NCBI GenBank assembly: GCA_025210485.1 | Contig: JAOARN010000047.1 | Coordinates: 32,563-96,562 of the forward strand | From: Marinifilaceae bacterium | GTDB lineage: Bacteria; Bacteroidota; Bacteroidia; Bacteroidales; Marinifilaceae | Direction: 5' to 3' | Length of the DNA: 64,000 bases | In this document: piece by piece, positions 53,873-63,436 of the stretch | Layout: every line of letters starts with the position of its first letter | How positions within the stretch are numbered: the first letter of the stretch is position 1 | Program-made: the position numbers and the translations under genes | Notes under the pieces: generated by a model | Database searches by the model: none | What the model was told of the DNA's origin: nothing | The model's input: the letters and a program-made list of their open reading frames with translations, nothing else

Positions 53873-54052
53873 CAGGCAAGATTTTACACTTGCAATTTTA
53901 TAAATTTTGGAACTTCCTAACAATAATATCTTTACACCTTTTTCTTTTATCATAGGCATTTCTTTCGCAACATGACTCAAATCTTTTCTTGTACAGTTTA
54001 ACTATAATATATGTATAATTTTATGTAGTCCACCTATTATTTAAACCGACCC
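53873..54052. repeat. Dispersed repeat copy 2 (aligns with 45-225)
   Basis: Aligns throughout with the repeat at the left edge: shared pieces include ATTTTACACTTGCA, CAATAATATCTT, CTTTTATCATA and ATCTTTTC-TACAG. On the minus strand a short frame starts MPMIKEKGVKILLLG but loses phase relative to copy 1 by one base. Confidence 0.65.
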
Positions 54053-54113
54053 CAAACTATCAATATCGAATTCAGATTAAATTACACTGGACTATCATTG
54101 GTGTAAAATAAAA

Positions 54114-54157
54114 AAAGATCAATGTGTAAATTATACATTACTTACACACCAATCTTT
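54114..54157 (-). terminator. Terminator of the putative deamidase gene
   Basis: AAAGAT with ATCTTT and the inner TGTGTAA with TTACACA form a two-part stem; on the minus strand it runs into seven T residues. It lies about 95 bases after the stop codon at 54250. Confidence 0.7.
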
Positions 54158-54249
54158 AAAACCATTTTAAACACGCATTTCAGTAAACCATCTGAATAAA
54201 TCAACTATTTAAGTGACATTTTACATAGCAAAATAGTTGTTTCAATAAA

Positions 54250-55221
54250 TTATTTGTGCTTTTTATCCTCTTGTAAAGAAAATGTTGAATCCGAACATAA
54301 AACCTCATACAACCCCTTCATAATACATGTTAAATATCCATCCAACAAATAAAAGTGAGCATTAGTTATTGAATCTTCATTAATGCCTAGCAGTTTACTT
54401 AATTCAGCTTTGTAATTCACTATCTTCCAATGAATCCCTTTTGAATCCATTCGCACCTGACATTCAGAACTAAAAGAATCAACACTATTTTTGGTTGGAC
54501 AGAAAAAACTAGCAATATTTAAATCTTTAATAACAAACAAGCTATATTTAGTCTCCAAAAAAGTTTTGATTTTAATCAAATCGAGAATTCTATCATGATT
54601 ATATTTCTCCACACCTCCCAAAAGATAAACTTCTGAAGAATCCAAATCACCACCGCATTGCTTGTATTTTTGAACAATACAATCTAATTCTTTATTAGTA
54701 ACTTTGGACACGTGAGCTAAACATCTGTTTCCTTTTTTATCAACAATGCAAATAATCGTACAAGTTTGCACCATATCGGTGTAAAGACAATCATCCTCTC
54801 TACCACTCACACAAAAATCACCTTCTGGCACAAAAACAAAATCTCCCTTTACATTACTTTTGTACTGTTCTATACATTTATATATCATTGAACAAATAAT
54901 ATTCTTTTTTACTGAATTATCAAATAATTCAGACGCCAAATTTCCTGCCTTAGTAGTCATAATAGAATTCACAATTTCTTCAGCAGGCTTATTAATCAAT
55001 TCTTTATCTATTTTTTTTACACCTTTTGATTTATATCCATCTTTGTTTCTCCTACTACACAGAACAACTTTTTTAAGCATAGGAAATAAATATTTATCTA
55101 CAAAACTTTTGTTAACTATATCATCCTGATTCTGAAATGGATAATATCCTTTTTCCTTTCTTTTTAAGACAGACCTATTAATGGAACGCTGATTTTTTTG
55201 TTCTTTTTGTTCTTGAAACAT
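54250..55221 (-). CDS. Unrecognised protein, possible CheD/CNF1-fold deamidase or exported toxin
   Basis: About 323 residues from the ATG at 55219-55221 (MFQEQKEQKNQRS); an upstream in-frame ATG gives 340. I do not recognise the family. The N-terminal 30 residues are polar and basic and resemble leaders of toxins carried by contractile injection systems. The centre contains VPEGDFCVSGREDDCLYTDM and then Q-T-C171-T, with H187 in CLAHVSK 16 residues later (longer numbering), followed by a GGDLDSSEVYLLGG strand. A Cys followed 15-17 residues later by His between two strands is the catalytic layout of CheD, CNF1 and NTAN1 amidohydrolases. Function is inferred only. It is a single gene with its own terminator. 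Confidence 0.5.
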   Translation of the reverse strand: MFQEQKEQKNQRSINRSVLKRKEKGYYPFQNQDDIVNKSFVDKYLFPMLKKVVLCSRRNKDGYKSKGVKKIDKELINKPAEEIVNSIMTTKAGNLASELFDNSVKKNIICSMIYKCIEQYKSNVKGDFVFVPEGDFCVSGREDDCLYTDMVQTCTIICIVDKKGNRCLAHVSKVTNKELDCIVQKYKQCGGDLDSSEVYLLGGVEKYNHDRILDLIKIKTFLETKYSLFVIKDLNIASFFCPTKNSVDSFSSECQVRMDSKGIHWKIVNYKAELSKLLGINEDSITNAHFYLLDGYLTCIMKGLYEVLCSDSTFSLQEDKKHK

Positions 55222-55449
55222 CTTATATCGTTTTATAGTTCTAAATAAAACTACAAAAACAACATTAAACATAAAATAAATACACTTATAAAAAAAAACA
55301 ACTTACTGTAAACTACAAACATAAAAACAACATCACTTTCAAAACCCAATAAATTCATTAATATTTTATAAAAAGAATTCCTGAAATTAAATTTAAATTT
55401 CAGAACAATTCAATAATTAAAGTATATAAATCAGACTTTAAATTTCATA

Positions 55450-56745
55450 TCATTCATGTCTGTATTTTTTAACTTCTGTCAAACGAAGCCCCTTCTCTCT
55501 TCCATAAAATAAATGTTTCGGACTACCAATCTTTTGAGATGTGTAAATCCCTGAATGACCTGAAAAAAGATAAGCTGTAACACAAGCAATACCAATATAT
55601 ATCCCTGCCTCAACTCCAAAAAGCTCAATTCCCATCAATGTACAAGCAATTGGGGTATTAGTAGCACCAGAAAAGACTGCGACAAAACCCATACCTGCCA
55701 ACATTCCTACAGGCATCGGAAAAAACAATGAAAGTGCACTTCCTAAAGTAGCACCAGTAAAAAACAGAGGAGTCACCTCTCCGCCTTTAAAACCAGCTCC
55801 TAGTGTAAACGAAGTAAATAAAATTTTAAGGGCAAAATCCCAAGGCTGCATCTGAATAGAAAAAGATTCTACAATAGTTGGAACACCTAAACCTATATAT
55901 TTAGTAGTTCCAATAAGATAAACAGCTATAGCCAATATGACTCCCCCAACAAAAGGACGCAGTGGAGAATAACTTATATATTTCTTAAAAAGATTAGCCC
56001 AAAAATGACAAGCTTTTGAGAACAAAGCTCCTGCAAAACCAAAAAATATACCAGCAGCAATACACATCGCAACAAGCCATATCGACATATGAGGAATTTC
56101 ACCTATATGATAATGAGTATGACCTACATTCCACATATGACAGACTACATTCGCAATGGCAGCAGACATAAAACTTGGTAAAATAGCCTCATACCTCATC
56201 CTTCCAATAACCAAAACCTCAATAGCAAAAACAGCACCTGCTAAGGGAGTACCAAATACCGAGGCAAAACCTGCACTCATACCCATTATTAACAGTATTC
56301 TTCTATCCCGAGGTTTTAACTTAAATATCCTTGTAAACTGATCAGCAACAGAACTACTCATCTGAATAGCAGTACCTTCTCGACCTGCCGAACCGCCAAA
56401 CAAATGTGTTACAATAGTCCCAAATAAAACCAATGGAGTCATTCTCAAACTAATAATATTCTGAGGAACAAGAACCTCATCGATAATTTGATTATTTCCC
56501 TTAACAACCTTTCGACCCAAATAATGATAAGACAAACCTATAATCAAACCAGCAATTGGCAGTAAACAGATCAACCATAAATTGTCGTTCCGTATTAGTT
56601 CAGCTTGTTTCAATGACCATAAAAAAAATGCAGACATACTTCCAGCTAAACCTCCTATAATCAATGCGATAGATAGCCATTTTAAGGAAAATACAAGTAT
56701 AAATATTTTTTCTTGCAACAAGGATAGTTTTCTAGGTGTTTTCAT
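55450..56745 (-). CDS. CLC-family fluoride/proton antiporter (CLC-F type)
   Basis: A 431-residue CLC channel/transporter. GSAGREGTAIQMSSS (residues 119-133) carries the external gate glutamate E123 and has GREGT where chloride CLCs have GREGP; GAGFKGGEVTPLFFTGATLG and FSGATNTPIACTLMGIELFG are other family segments that fit the fluoride-exporting branch. It lacks C-terminal CBS domains. The decisive clue is the fluoride riboswitch about 90 bases upstream: fluoride turns expression on, and the protein expels it. It should sit in the inner membrane as a dimer. Single-gene transcription unit. Confidence 0.9.
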   Translation of the reverse strand: MKTPRKLSLLQEKIFILVFSLKWLSIALIIGGLAGSMSAFFLWSLKQAELIRNDNLWLICLLPIAGLIIGLSYHYLGRKVVKGNNQIIDEVLVPQNIISLRMTPLVLFGTIVTHLFGGSAGREGTAIQMSSSVADQFTRIFKLKPRDRRILLIMGMSAGFASVFGTPLAGAVFAIEVLVIGRMRYEAILPSFMSAAIANVVCHMWNVGHTHYHIGEIPHMSIWLVAMCIAAGIFFGFAGALFSKACHFWANLFKKYISYSPLRPFVGGVILAIAVYLIGTTKYIGLGVPTIVESFSIQMQPWDFALKILFTSFTLGAGFKGGEVTPLFFTGATLGSALSLFFPMPVGMLAGMGFVAVFSGATNTPIACTLMGIELFGVEAGIYIGIACVTAYLFSGHSGIYTSQKIGSPKHLFYGREKGLRLTEVKKYRHE

Positions 56746-56836
56746 TTTATCAATTTAAATAACTAACAATATTATTCTACATATACACATAGGCTATATA
56801 AAATACAGCCCAAAATAGAATATTTACATACAAAAA

Positions 56837-56886
56837 CAGGCGTCATCATCCCATGTAGCAGGCGGTTAAAGGCAGACACCATTACC
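56837..56886 (-). ncRNA. Fluoride riboswitch (crcB motif)
   Basis: Read on the minus strand from 56886: GGTAATGGTGTCTGCC, then AACCGCC, then a variable loop, then TGATGACGCCTG. These are the conserved blocks of the fluoride riboswitch in order; GGTGTC pairs with GACGCC as the main stem, and the TGCC/AACCGCC part forms the pseudoknotted core. It lies in the leader of the CLC gene, about 3 bases after the expected transcription start. Confidence 0.92.
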
Positions 56887-56895
56887 TAGAAAGCA

Positions 56896-56925
56896 CAAAT
56901 ATATAAAAGATTTGTCATTCTACAA
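56896..56925 (-). promoter_or_regulatory. Bacteroidota-type promoter of the fluoride riboswitch and CLC gene
   Basis: On the minus strand TATATTTG (56903 back to 56896) fits TAnnTTTG exactly, and TTG (56925-56923) lies 19 bases upstream as the -33 element. The predicted start falls just before the riboswitch, which supports both calls. Confidence 0.7.
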
Positions 56926-57062
56926 TAATTATGATTTACTCATTAGCGTATAAAGACAATCAACCCACACATAATAATATTATGTTTTTATCAAAATAAA
57001 TCTTCCTTTTACATTGAAATTTCATAAATTCAATTTAGTATTCCAATGTAAACTAATATTTT

Positions 57063-60002
57063 ATGAAACAGCTTCTTTTATCCTTACAATTAATTATTCT
57101 TATTTTTGTTCTCAGTAAATTTTCGTTTTCTCAAAATATTAGTGGAAATATAAATAGTTACGCTCGTGTTACATTTATTAATAAAAATGGAAACAATACA
57201 AGCTTCTTTATCGATAAAAATAATATTCGAGGCAATGCAAACATCAATGATTTTAATGAAGGAAGAAGAATACTTATATATCAAGCCAAGGGAGCCAGCA
57301 TTACTTCTGGCTATAATAATTCAAACTTCGGCAGCGTTACTGATTATGGGAATTCTGGTAATTATGAAATAGGGACAGTTTTATTTCGCTATGACGATCA
57401 AATTGAAGTAGCAGGACTTACTCGCGATTTTAATATTGAGGGAATGGTTCAGATTATTAGTATCCCCGAATATGATATTGCCAATACAACAGGTCAACTA
57501 AGTCCTGTATCATGGGATGCAACAGAAGGAACAGGAGGTCTTTTAATTCTAAATGCTAATGAGTTAAATTTAAATCATAATATAAATGCTGATTCCAAAG
57601 GCTTTAGAGGTGGCAAAGCCAGTAACAATTACAACGGAACTCCTGCGACTGTAATGTATTCAACTAATTCATCTTATTATGGTGAAAAAGGTGAATCCTT
57701 CACTACACATTCGCAATATCTATACGGTATGAGCCCCTTAGCATCAGGCGGCGGTGGTGGATCTCATCACAATGCTGGTGGTGCAGGAGGATCCAACTAT
57801 TCACAGGGAGGAAATGGTGGAAAAGGATGGAATTCAGGAAATGTGAATACAGGAGGTATCTCAGGACATAAAATAGATTACAAATCTATGCCAAAAAAAA
57901 TATTCTTTGGTGGTGGTGGCGGTGGCGCTCAGCAAAACAATTCTGTAGGTACCGATGGAGGAAATGGTGGAGGTATTATTATTTTGATAACTAATACTCT
58001 TAACTCAGCTTCAAACATTACCATATCAGCCAGAGGAGGAACAGCTCAAAATGGCGGCAATGACGGAATGGGCGGCGGTGGTGCTGGCGGTGTCGTAATT
58101 ATAAATACTCGTGAATTTAAAAACGAATGTAATCTAAATATAAATTTAGATGGAGGAAATGGAGGAAATGTTAATTCATGGGATTCGCATGGTGCTGGTG
58201 GCGGTGGCGGATCTGGTTTAATTATCGTAAATACAGAAATACCGAATTGCACCAATATTTCTGCTGGAAATGGAGATGCTGGACAAGATAATGACGACCC
58301 ATCAAGCGAGCCTTCCGCTGGAACAGGAACAGAGGAACCTGATGATCCTGTAACAGAACCTACTTTACCTGGAGACCTTAATAGTCTCGCACCTGGAAGC
58401 CATTTACCCAGCCTAAGCTCATGGCTTATTGCAGATGAAAATTATCTTTATTCAGATAAATCTATAACTACACAACTAACTAGCACTGGCTCACAAATTG
58501 GAAGTTGGAAAAACATTGCCAACTCCAAAAACTATATTACGAACAATGGAGTAAGTGGATATGGAGAATATCAAGATATTAACTCTTCAGAAATAAAAAC
58601 AAAAACAGCTGTTTATCTCAATGAAACATATCAGGACTTTCAATACACAAAAAGCACAAAAGCAAAAACAATATTTGTAGTATGTAAATCGACCGATTCG
58701 AACACAAGCCTCGCTGGATTAATCGGAGATCCTAACAATAGAGGTATAAGAATAAGTAATACTGATGGCAATAGCTGGAAAGGCGAAAATAATGCTAATG
58801 ATTGGCATTACCAAGGAAAAATGTTCATCAATAAAAAACGTAATTTTATTCACTCTAACAAGTGGCATATAATGCAACTCAATTGTAAAAACATTGAAGA
58901 TAATCAGTTTTATATCGGAGGATACTACTCCACTGGATCTTGGTTTTGGAAAACAGAATACAAATTCTCTGGTTATTATTCTGAAATAATTACCTATTCT
59001 GATGCATTGTCTGGCAAAGAAACAAATATGATTACCACATATCTTAGTTTAAAGTATGGTATTGAAACCAATATAAACTATACTGCTGGTAATGGCGTAG
59101 TGATATGGAAAAAGAAAACTGATGAAACTTATAGAAATGATATTGCTGGATTTGGAAAGGATGATCTATCTCTTTTTGATACAAACAGTTCTTACTCTTT
59201 GAATGATGATGCCTGTATTAAAATAACCTGTAATAATGATCTTCAAAATTATGAATATACTCTTTGGGGAAATAATAATGGAAATATTACTGCTACTAAT
59301 ACAAATATCCCAACTGAAGGATATACAAAAAGATGTGAACGTATATGGAAACTAAAATCACTCGGAAATCAGAATTCCTATCAAATAAAATTATCAATTT
59401 CAAAACTCGGAATAAATAATCCTGACCTGGAAGAATTAGTTTTATTTACAAATAGTTCTGATGATTTCTCAAACACTAATTCCATCAAAATAAACAAAAG
59501 TCTTAATACTACCAAGGATAGTATTATATTCTCAAGCGTAAATTTAAATAACAATGATTTTTTCACTTTAGCATTCCAAGATCTTGTACCAAAAATTAAA
59601 GATATTGAAACGCAAGATTTATTAATATGCAATGGTCCAGAATCAATAAGTCAAACTATAAATTTAATAGATTATCAAAACAGCGATCTATCAGCAATAA
59701 TTGAAATAACAAGCAATTACCAAGCAAATGAAGACAAATTAGAATTAACACCAACAGATGGAGTAAGTATCAAAAATCAAACAGATAAAAAAATAGAACT
59801 AAATTTTGCCAGCCTTGATAAAATCCAAAAAGCTATTCGAAATATCAGATATAAAAATATCAAAACAGCTAGTCAAAGAAATATAATTGACAATAGAATT
59901 ATTAGCATAAAAGTAAACGATGGTAAAGCAGATAGCAATACCGTCTTTCGTACTATAAATCTGCAAGCGGTACCTGAACCATCTTCAATTTTACACGAAT
60001 AG
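57063..60002 (+). CDS. Large secreted protein with glycine-rich region, DUF8202-like
   Basis: A 979-residue exported protein with a signal peptide ending near FSFSQ (residue 24). Residues about 195-400 are glycine-rich with runs such as GGGGGSHHNAGGAGGS and MGGGGAGGVVIINT. A Pro/Glu/Asp linker follows (about 408-440). Residues about 455-660 look like a concanavalin-type beta sandwich ending in YYSEIITYSDALSG and YLSLKYGIETN, then an IAGFGKDDLSLFD domain common in Bacteroidota surface proteins. A last beta domain precedes the end. There is no T9SS sorting domain or other anchor, so its final location is unclear. Probably adhesive or matrix protein. Confidence 0.75.
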   Translation: MKQLLLSLQLIILIFVLSKFSFSQNISGNINSYARVTFINKNGNNTSFFIDKNNIRGNANINDFNEGRRILIYQAKGASITSGYNNSNFGSVTDYGNSGNYEIGTVLFRYDDQIEVAGLTRDFNIEGMVQIISIPEYDIANTTGQLSPVSWDATEGTGGLLILNANELNLNHNINADSKGFRGGKASNNYNGTPATVMYSTNSSYYGEKGESFTTHSQYLYGMSPLASGGGGGSHHNAGGAGGSNYSQGGNGGKGWNSGNVNTGGISGHKIDYKSMPKKIFFGGGGGGAQQNNSVGTDGGNGGGIIILITNTLNSASNITISARGGTAQNGGNDGMGGGGAGGVVIINTREFKNECNLNINLDGGNGGNVNSWDSHGAGGGGGSGLIIVNTEIPNCTNISAGNGDAGQDNDDPSSEPSAGTGTEEPDDPVTEPTLPGDLNSLAPGSHLPSLSSWLIADENYLYSDKSITTQLTSTGSQIGSWKNIANSKNYITNNGVSGYGEYQDINSSEIKTKTAVYLNETYQDFQYTKSTKAKTIFVVCKSTDSNTSLAGLIGDPNNRGIRISNTDGNSWKGENNANDWHYQGKMFINKKRNFIHSNKWHIMQLNCKNIEDNQFYIGGYYSTGSWFWKTEYKFSGYYSEIITYSDALSGKETNMITTYLSLKYGIETNINYTAGNGVVIWKKKTDETYRNDIAGFGKDDLSLFDTNSSYSLNDDACIKITCNNDLQNYEYTLWGNNNGNITATNTNIPTEGYTKRCERIWKLKSLGNQNSYQIKLSISKLGINNPDLEELVLFTNSSDDFSNTNSIKINKSLNTTKDSIIFSSVNLNNNDFFTLAFQDLVPKIKDIETQDLLICNGPESISQTINLIDYQNSDLSAIIEITSNYQANEDKLELTPTDGVSIKNQTDKKIELNFASLDKIQKAIRNIRYKNIKTASQRNIIDNRIISIKVNDGKADSNTVFRTINLQAVPEPSSILHE

Positions 60003-60075
60003 GAATAATTAATTATCTTTGTTTTTTAGTATAATTATGTGTTTATTTTGATTTTATAAATTCATTTGATTTATC

Positions 60076-61998
60076 ATGAACTACAAAAATAAAATTATTC
60101 TAATTGTCGGATTTAGTACAATGTTAGTTTTCAGCATTTCATCTCTTTTTATAGGGCAGAAACTAACCCATTCTGTCAAAAAAGTTAGTACTGATTTAGC
60201 AATATCAAAAGCTGGACAAAGTTTCCTAACAGTAAAAAATAAACTTGAAGACAATTTAAATCGAGCAGAAACGCTTTCAAATACCATAGAAGAATTACTT
60301 AATCAAATAAAATTTAACGACAAATTTCTATCGGAAGTGCTTAGCGCCAATTTAATTGACAATGATGAATTAGCATCAAGATGGTGTGTGATTTCAAACT
60401 CAAACGAATATAATGGAGGTATAGCCTATAAATCAGACAGTATAATAAGATTCAACAAACCAACAGGAAGATTGATGTCAATATGGGACAATTTCCAAAA
60501 GAAAAATACGAGTATAATTATTCCGCAAAAAGATAATTTCTCTGTAATATCCTTTATAAGTCCAATAATCAAAGATAATGAACTAAAAGGAATTGCAGGT
60601 ATAGATATTGATTTATATAAATTCCAGAAGAAATTCTATGACGATACAAATATAGGAAGAGCATATGTTTCCGTTCTTTCCTCATCAAATCAATACATCA
60701 GCCACCCCGATGAGAGCAGAATCGGAACAAAAACAAAATCGAAGATAGACATAGAGAACATCCCAAAAGTTTTAATCACAGGAGAAGAAATAAATCAAGA
60801 TTATGTTTCTGAATTCCTTAAAATAAAAGTTTTTAGAATATACAAGGGACTCAAATTAGATAAAAACAATGAATGGGTTGTTGCTATAAGTGTCCCCTAC
60901 TATAATATTAATGAAACTGTTTCCGAAATCAGGAGCTTGGTTATAAAAATTGGAGTAATACTTACTTCCATTCTGGTAATATTTTTGTATTTCGCACAAC
61001 ACAAGTGGCAAAAAGAATTTATAGCAAGACAAAATGCTGAAAATAAACACAAGAATGCAATTATTAGATTATCTTCTATAATGGAGAATAGCAATCAGGT
61101 AATGATTTTTTCAGTTGATAAGCACTACAATTATGTAAGCTATAACAGCATGCACAAGAACGATCTCGAACGTAACGAAAATCACACAATCACACTAAAG
61201 TCTAATTACTTAGCTTGCTACGATGGAGATTTTAGAATCAGATTAAAAAAATATTTATCACGAGCCTTTAAAGGAGAAAACTTACTTTTTGAGTATTATC
61301 GAAATGGGAAGTACTATCAGCAAGTATTCAACTCAATTGTTAATCAGCAAGGCACAATAGAAGAAGTTTCAAGTTTTAGATTTGACATAAGTGAAACTGT
61401 TGAGCTAAGAGAAAAGGCTAAAATAGAAAAAGAGGAAAAAACAAAAGCTCAACTCAAAAACTTAAAAAATCAAATTAATCCCCATTTCTTATTTAATTCT
61501 CTAAATTCGTTATATGCTCTTATTGAGGGAGATAAAATCCTAGCCAAAAAATTTATTGTCAAATTGTCAAAAATGTATCGCTATCTTCTTGATAGTAGAG
61601 AAGGTGCAACAGTAGAACTTCGAAATGAACTCGAATTTGTGAAAAATTATGAATTCCTTCAAAAAATAAGATTTCAAGACAATCTTATAATTGATTATAA
61701 TATTTCTAACAATATCATAGGGAAAAAAATCCCTATTGCCAGTTTACAATCCTTAATAGAAAATGCAATAAAGCACAATATAATCACCCAAGATAAAGTT
61801 TTAGAAATAAAAGTATATTCAGAAAGTGGTAAAATTTTTATTGAAAATAATTACCAACCGAGAACAGACATGATAGCATCCTCAGGAACAGGGCTTAAAA
61901 ATATTCAAGACATATACAAAGCTCTTTCTATTGAAGGTTTTGAAATATACAATGACAAAAATATCTATAGAGTTTGTTTGCCTATAATCCAAAAATAA
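60076..61998 (+). CDS. LytS/YehU-type sensor histidine kinase with Cache and PAS domains
   Basis: A 640-residue membrane sensor. A first helix (about 8-28) and a second (about 290-310) bound an extracytoplasmic Cache-type sensor region (GIAGIDIDLYKF, YVSVLSSSNQYISHPDESR). A PAS-like region follows (about 335-440, SIMENSNQVMIFSVDKHYNYV). The kinase part is of the His_kinase family PF06580: NPHFLFNSLNSLYAL with H470 as the phosphate acceptor, SLIENAIKHNI as the N box and SGTGLKNI as the G box. Such kinases pair with LytTR response regulators, but none is encoded in the visible DNA on either side. Confidence 0.88.
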   Translation: MNYKNKIILIVGFSTMLVFSISSLFIGQKLTHSVKKVSTDLAISKAGQSFLTVKNKLEDNLNRAETLSNTIEELLNQIKFNDKFLSEVLSANLIDNDELASRWCVISNSNEYNGGIAYKSDSIIRFNKPTGRLMSIWDNFQKKNTSIIIPQKDNFSVISFISPIIKDNELKGIAGIDIDLYKFQKKFYDDTNIGRAYVSVLSSSNQYISHPDESRIGTKTKSKIDIENIPKVLITGEEINQDYVSEFLKIKVFRIYKGLKLDKNNEWVVAISVPYYNINETVSEIRSLVIKIGVILTSILVIFLYFAQHKWQKEFIARQNAENKHKNAIIRLSSIMENSNQVMIFSVDKHYNYVSYNSMHKNDLERNENHTITLKSNYLACYDGDFRIRLKKYLSRAFKGENLLFEYYRNGKYYQQVFNSIVNQQGTIEEVSSFRFDISETVELREKAKIEKEEKTKAQLKNLKNQINPHFLFNSLNSLYALIEGDKILAKKFIVKLSKMYRYLLDSREGATVELRNELEFVKNYEFLQKIRFQDNLIIDYNISNNIIGKKIPIASLQSLIENAIKHNIITQDKVLEIKVYSESGKIFIENNYQPRTDMIASSGTGLKNIQDIYKALSIEGFEIYNDKNIYRVCLPIIQK

Positions 61999-62204
61999 AA
62001 AAATGATTATGAATACAATTCACATTTATAAAGAAAAACAATCTTTAATTTAACATTTTTTACAAACAAAATAATTCATATAGTTTTTATGCTGTTTATC
62101 AAAATGTATATTTGTAGAATAACAAAATAGAGTTTTATTTTTTATTAAACTATTACATAAGCACTAAATTCCTATTTATAAAAACTAGATAAAATAAAAG
62201 ATAT

Positions 62205-63389
62205 ATGAAAATTTTAAACTTCATAAGCATCTGTTTATGTATTATTATTGGAACTAACACCACCAATATAGTAAATGCACAAACAATAAATGATGGTAAA
62301 ATACACTTCTCTGGAAGTATATTCGACAAATCAACAAACAAACCGATAGCATTCGCTAATATCGGAATTAAAGGAACTACATCAGGAGCAGCATCCGATT
62401 TTGATGGTAAATTTATCCTTCAATTCACAGAGAAAGATTACTCATTCAATTTACAGATATCAGCAGTAGGCTATAAAAGTTTCTCTGGCAATCTAGAAGA
62501 AGTGTATGATAAATATGATAAAAAGACAATTTATTTAGAACCTGTAAATTACAATATTAATCAAGTGGAAATTAAGGCTGATTCTAAAGTCTTGCAAAAG
62601 CTAATTAAAGATGCTATTGATGGTATTTCTAAAAACTACGAACAGGGCGAATTTAATTATAAACTATATGTGTCTGAGAATGCAGTAAAAAACAATAATA
62701 AAATAAAAACAGAGTATATTATATTAACAGATCATAAAAAAGGATACAAACGATCTAACGGAATTGATAATTTTAAAAATATAAAGTACAAGGTTTTAGA
62801 ATCTAAAAGATCATTCGAACCAAATTCTTTATATGAAGAAATAAACCCAATGGACGATATACTTTCTATGGATGTTATAATGGATGATAAAGGTATATTA
62901 AACAAGGATTATGTAAGACAATATAAATTAAAACGCCTTAATAAGAAAACAGATAAAATAGCTGAAATATCATACGAATGCAAGCATCCACATATAAGTA
63001 ATTCTGGAGATGCCTACGCTATTAAGTATTGGGGTATAATATATATTGATAATAAAACCAAAGCTGTTATTAGAAATATTAGTAACTACCAAACTAGTGC
63101 AAATTCAAAACATGGTAGAATATTCAAACTACCTAAAGACCCAAAGGAAATTATAGAATATTCTTTTGACACCAAATACAAAATCAATAAAAACAATAAA
63201 TATATATTAGATAAAATAGAATTTAGCAAAACCTTCAATAAAGATAGAAGCAATCAATCTCAGACAAACACTTTTGTTAAAATCATTGAATTTTCAAATA
63301 AAAACACCATCACAATTGATACTCGCGAATATCACGAAAACAGAAAGGCTAATGAAAAATTCTGGAATAAGTTTGAACTAATCAGATAA
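62205..63389 (+). CDS. Secreted carboxypeptidase-regulatory-domain protein (CarboxypepD_reg-like)
   Basis: A 394-residue exported protein: signal peptide to about residue 25 (NIVNA), then a carboxypeptidase-regulatory-like beta domain at about 32-115 (SGSIFDKSTNKPIAFANIGIKG, SDFDGKFILQF, SAVGYKSFSG). The rest starts with VLQKLIKDAIDGISKNY, as in DUF5686-like Bacteroidota envelope proteins, and forms a mostly beta C-terminal part. No catalytic site or T9SS tail is visible. Function unknown; likely periplasmic or outer-membrane linked. It lies about 200 bases after the kinase gene and 47 before the next gene. Confidence 0.7.
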   Translation: MKILNFISICLCIIIGTNTTNIVNAQTINDGKIHFSGSIFDKSTNKPIAFANIGIKGTTSGAASDFDGKFILQFTEKDYSFNLQISAVGYKSFSGNLEEVYDKYDKKTIYLEPVNYNINQVEIKADSKVLQKLIKDAIDGISKNYEQGEFNYKLYVSENAVKNNNKIKTEYIILTDHKKGYKRSNGIDNFKNIKYKVLESKRSFEPNSLYEEINPMDDILSMDVIMDDKGILNKDYVRQYKLKRLNKKTDKIAEISYECKHPHISNSGDAYAIKYWGIIYIDNKTKAVIRNISNYQTSANSKHGRIFKLPKDPKEIIEYSFDTKYKINKNNKYILDKIEFSKTFNKDRSNQSQTNTFVKIIEFSNKNTITIDTREYHENRKANEKFWNKFELIR

Positions 63390-63436
63390 TAACAACATAA
63401 TATTTAAATTCAAAATTGATAAAAAACATAAAAACA

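Larger units (their letters stand above)
52818..54113. other. Gene-free, repeat-rich stretch
   Basis: About 1.3 kb without a credible gene. It holds the REP-like hairpin unit at 53248-53295 and the dispersed repeat at 53873-54052. A weaker relative may lie near 52945-52995 (palindrome GCAAAGCTTTGC then a TAGACAAAG tail). Otherwise AT-rich sequence with scattered stop codons in all frames. Confidence 0.5.
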
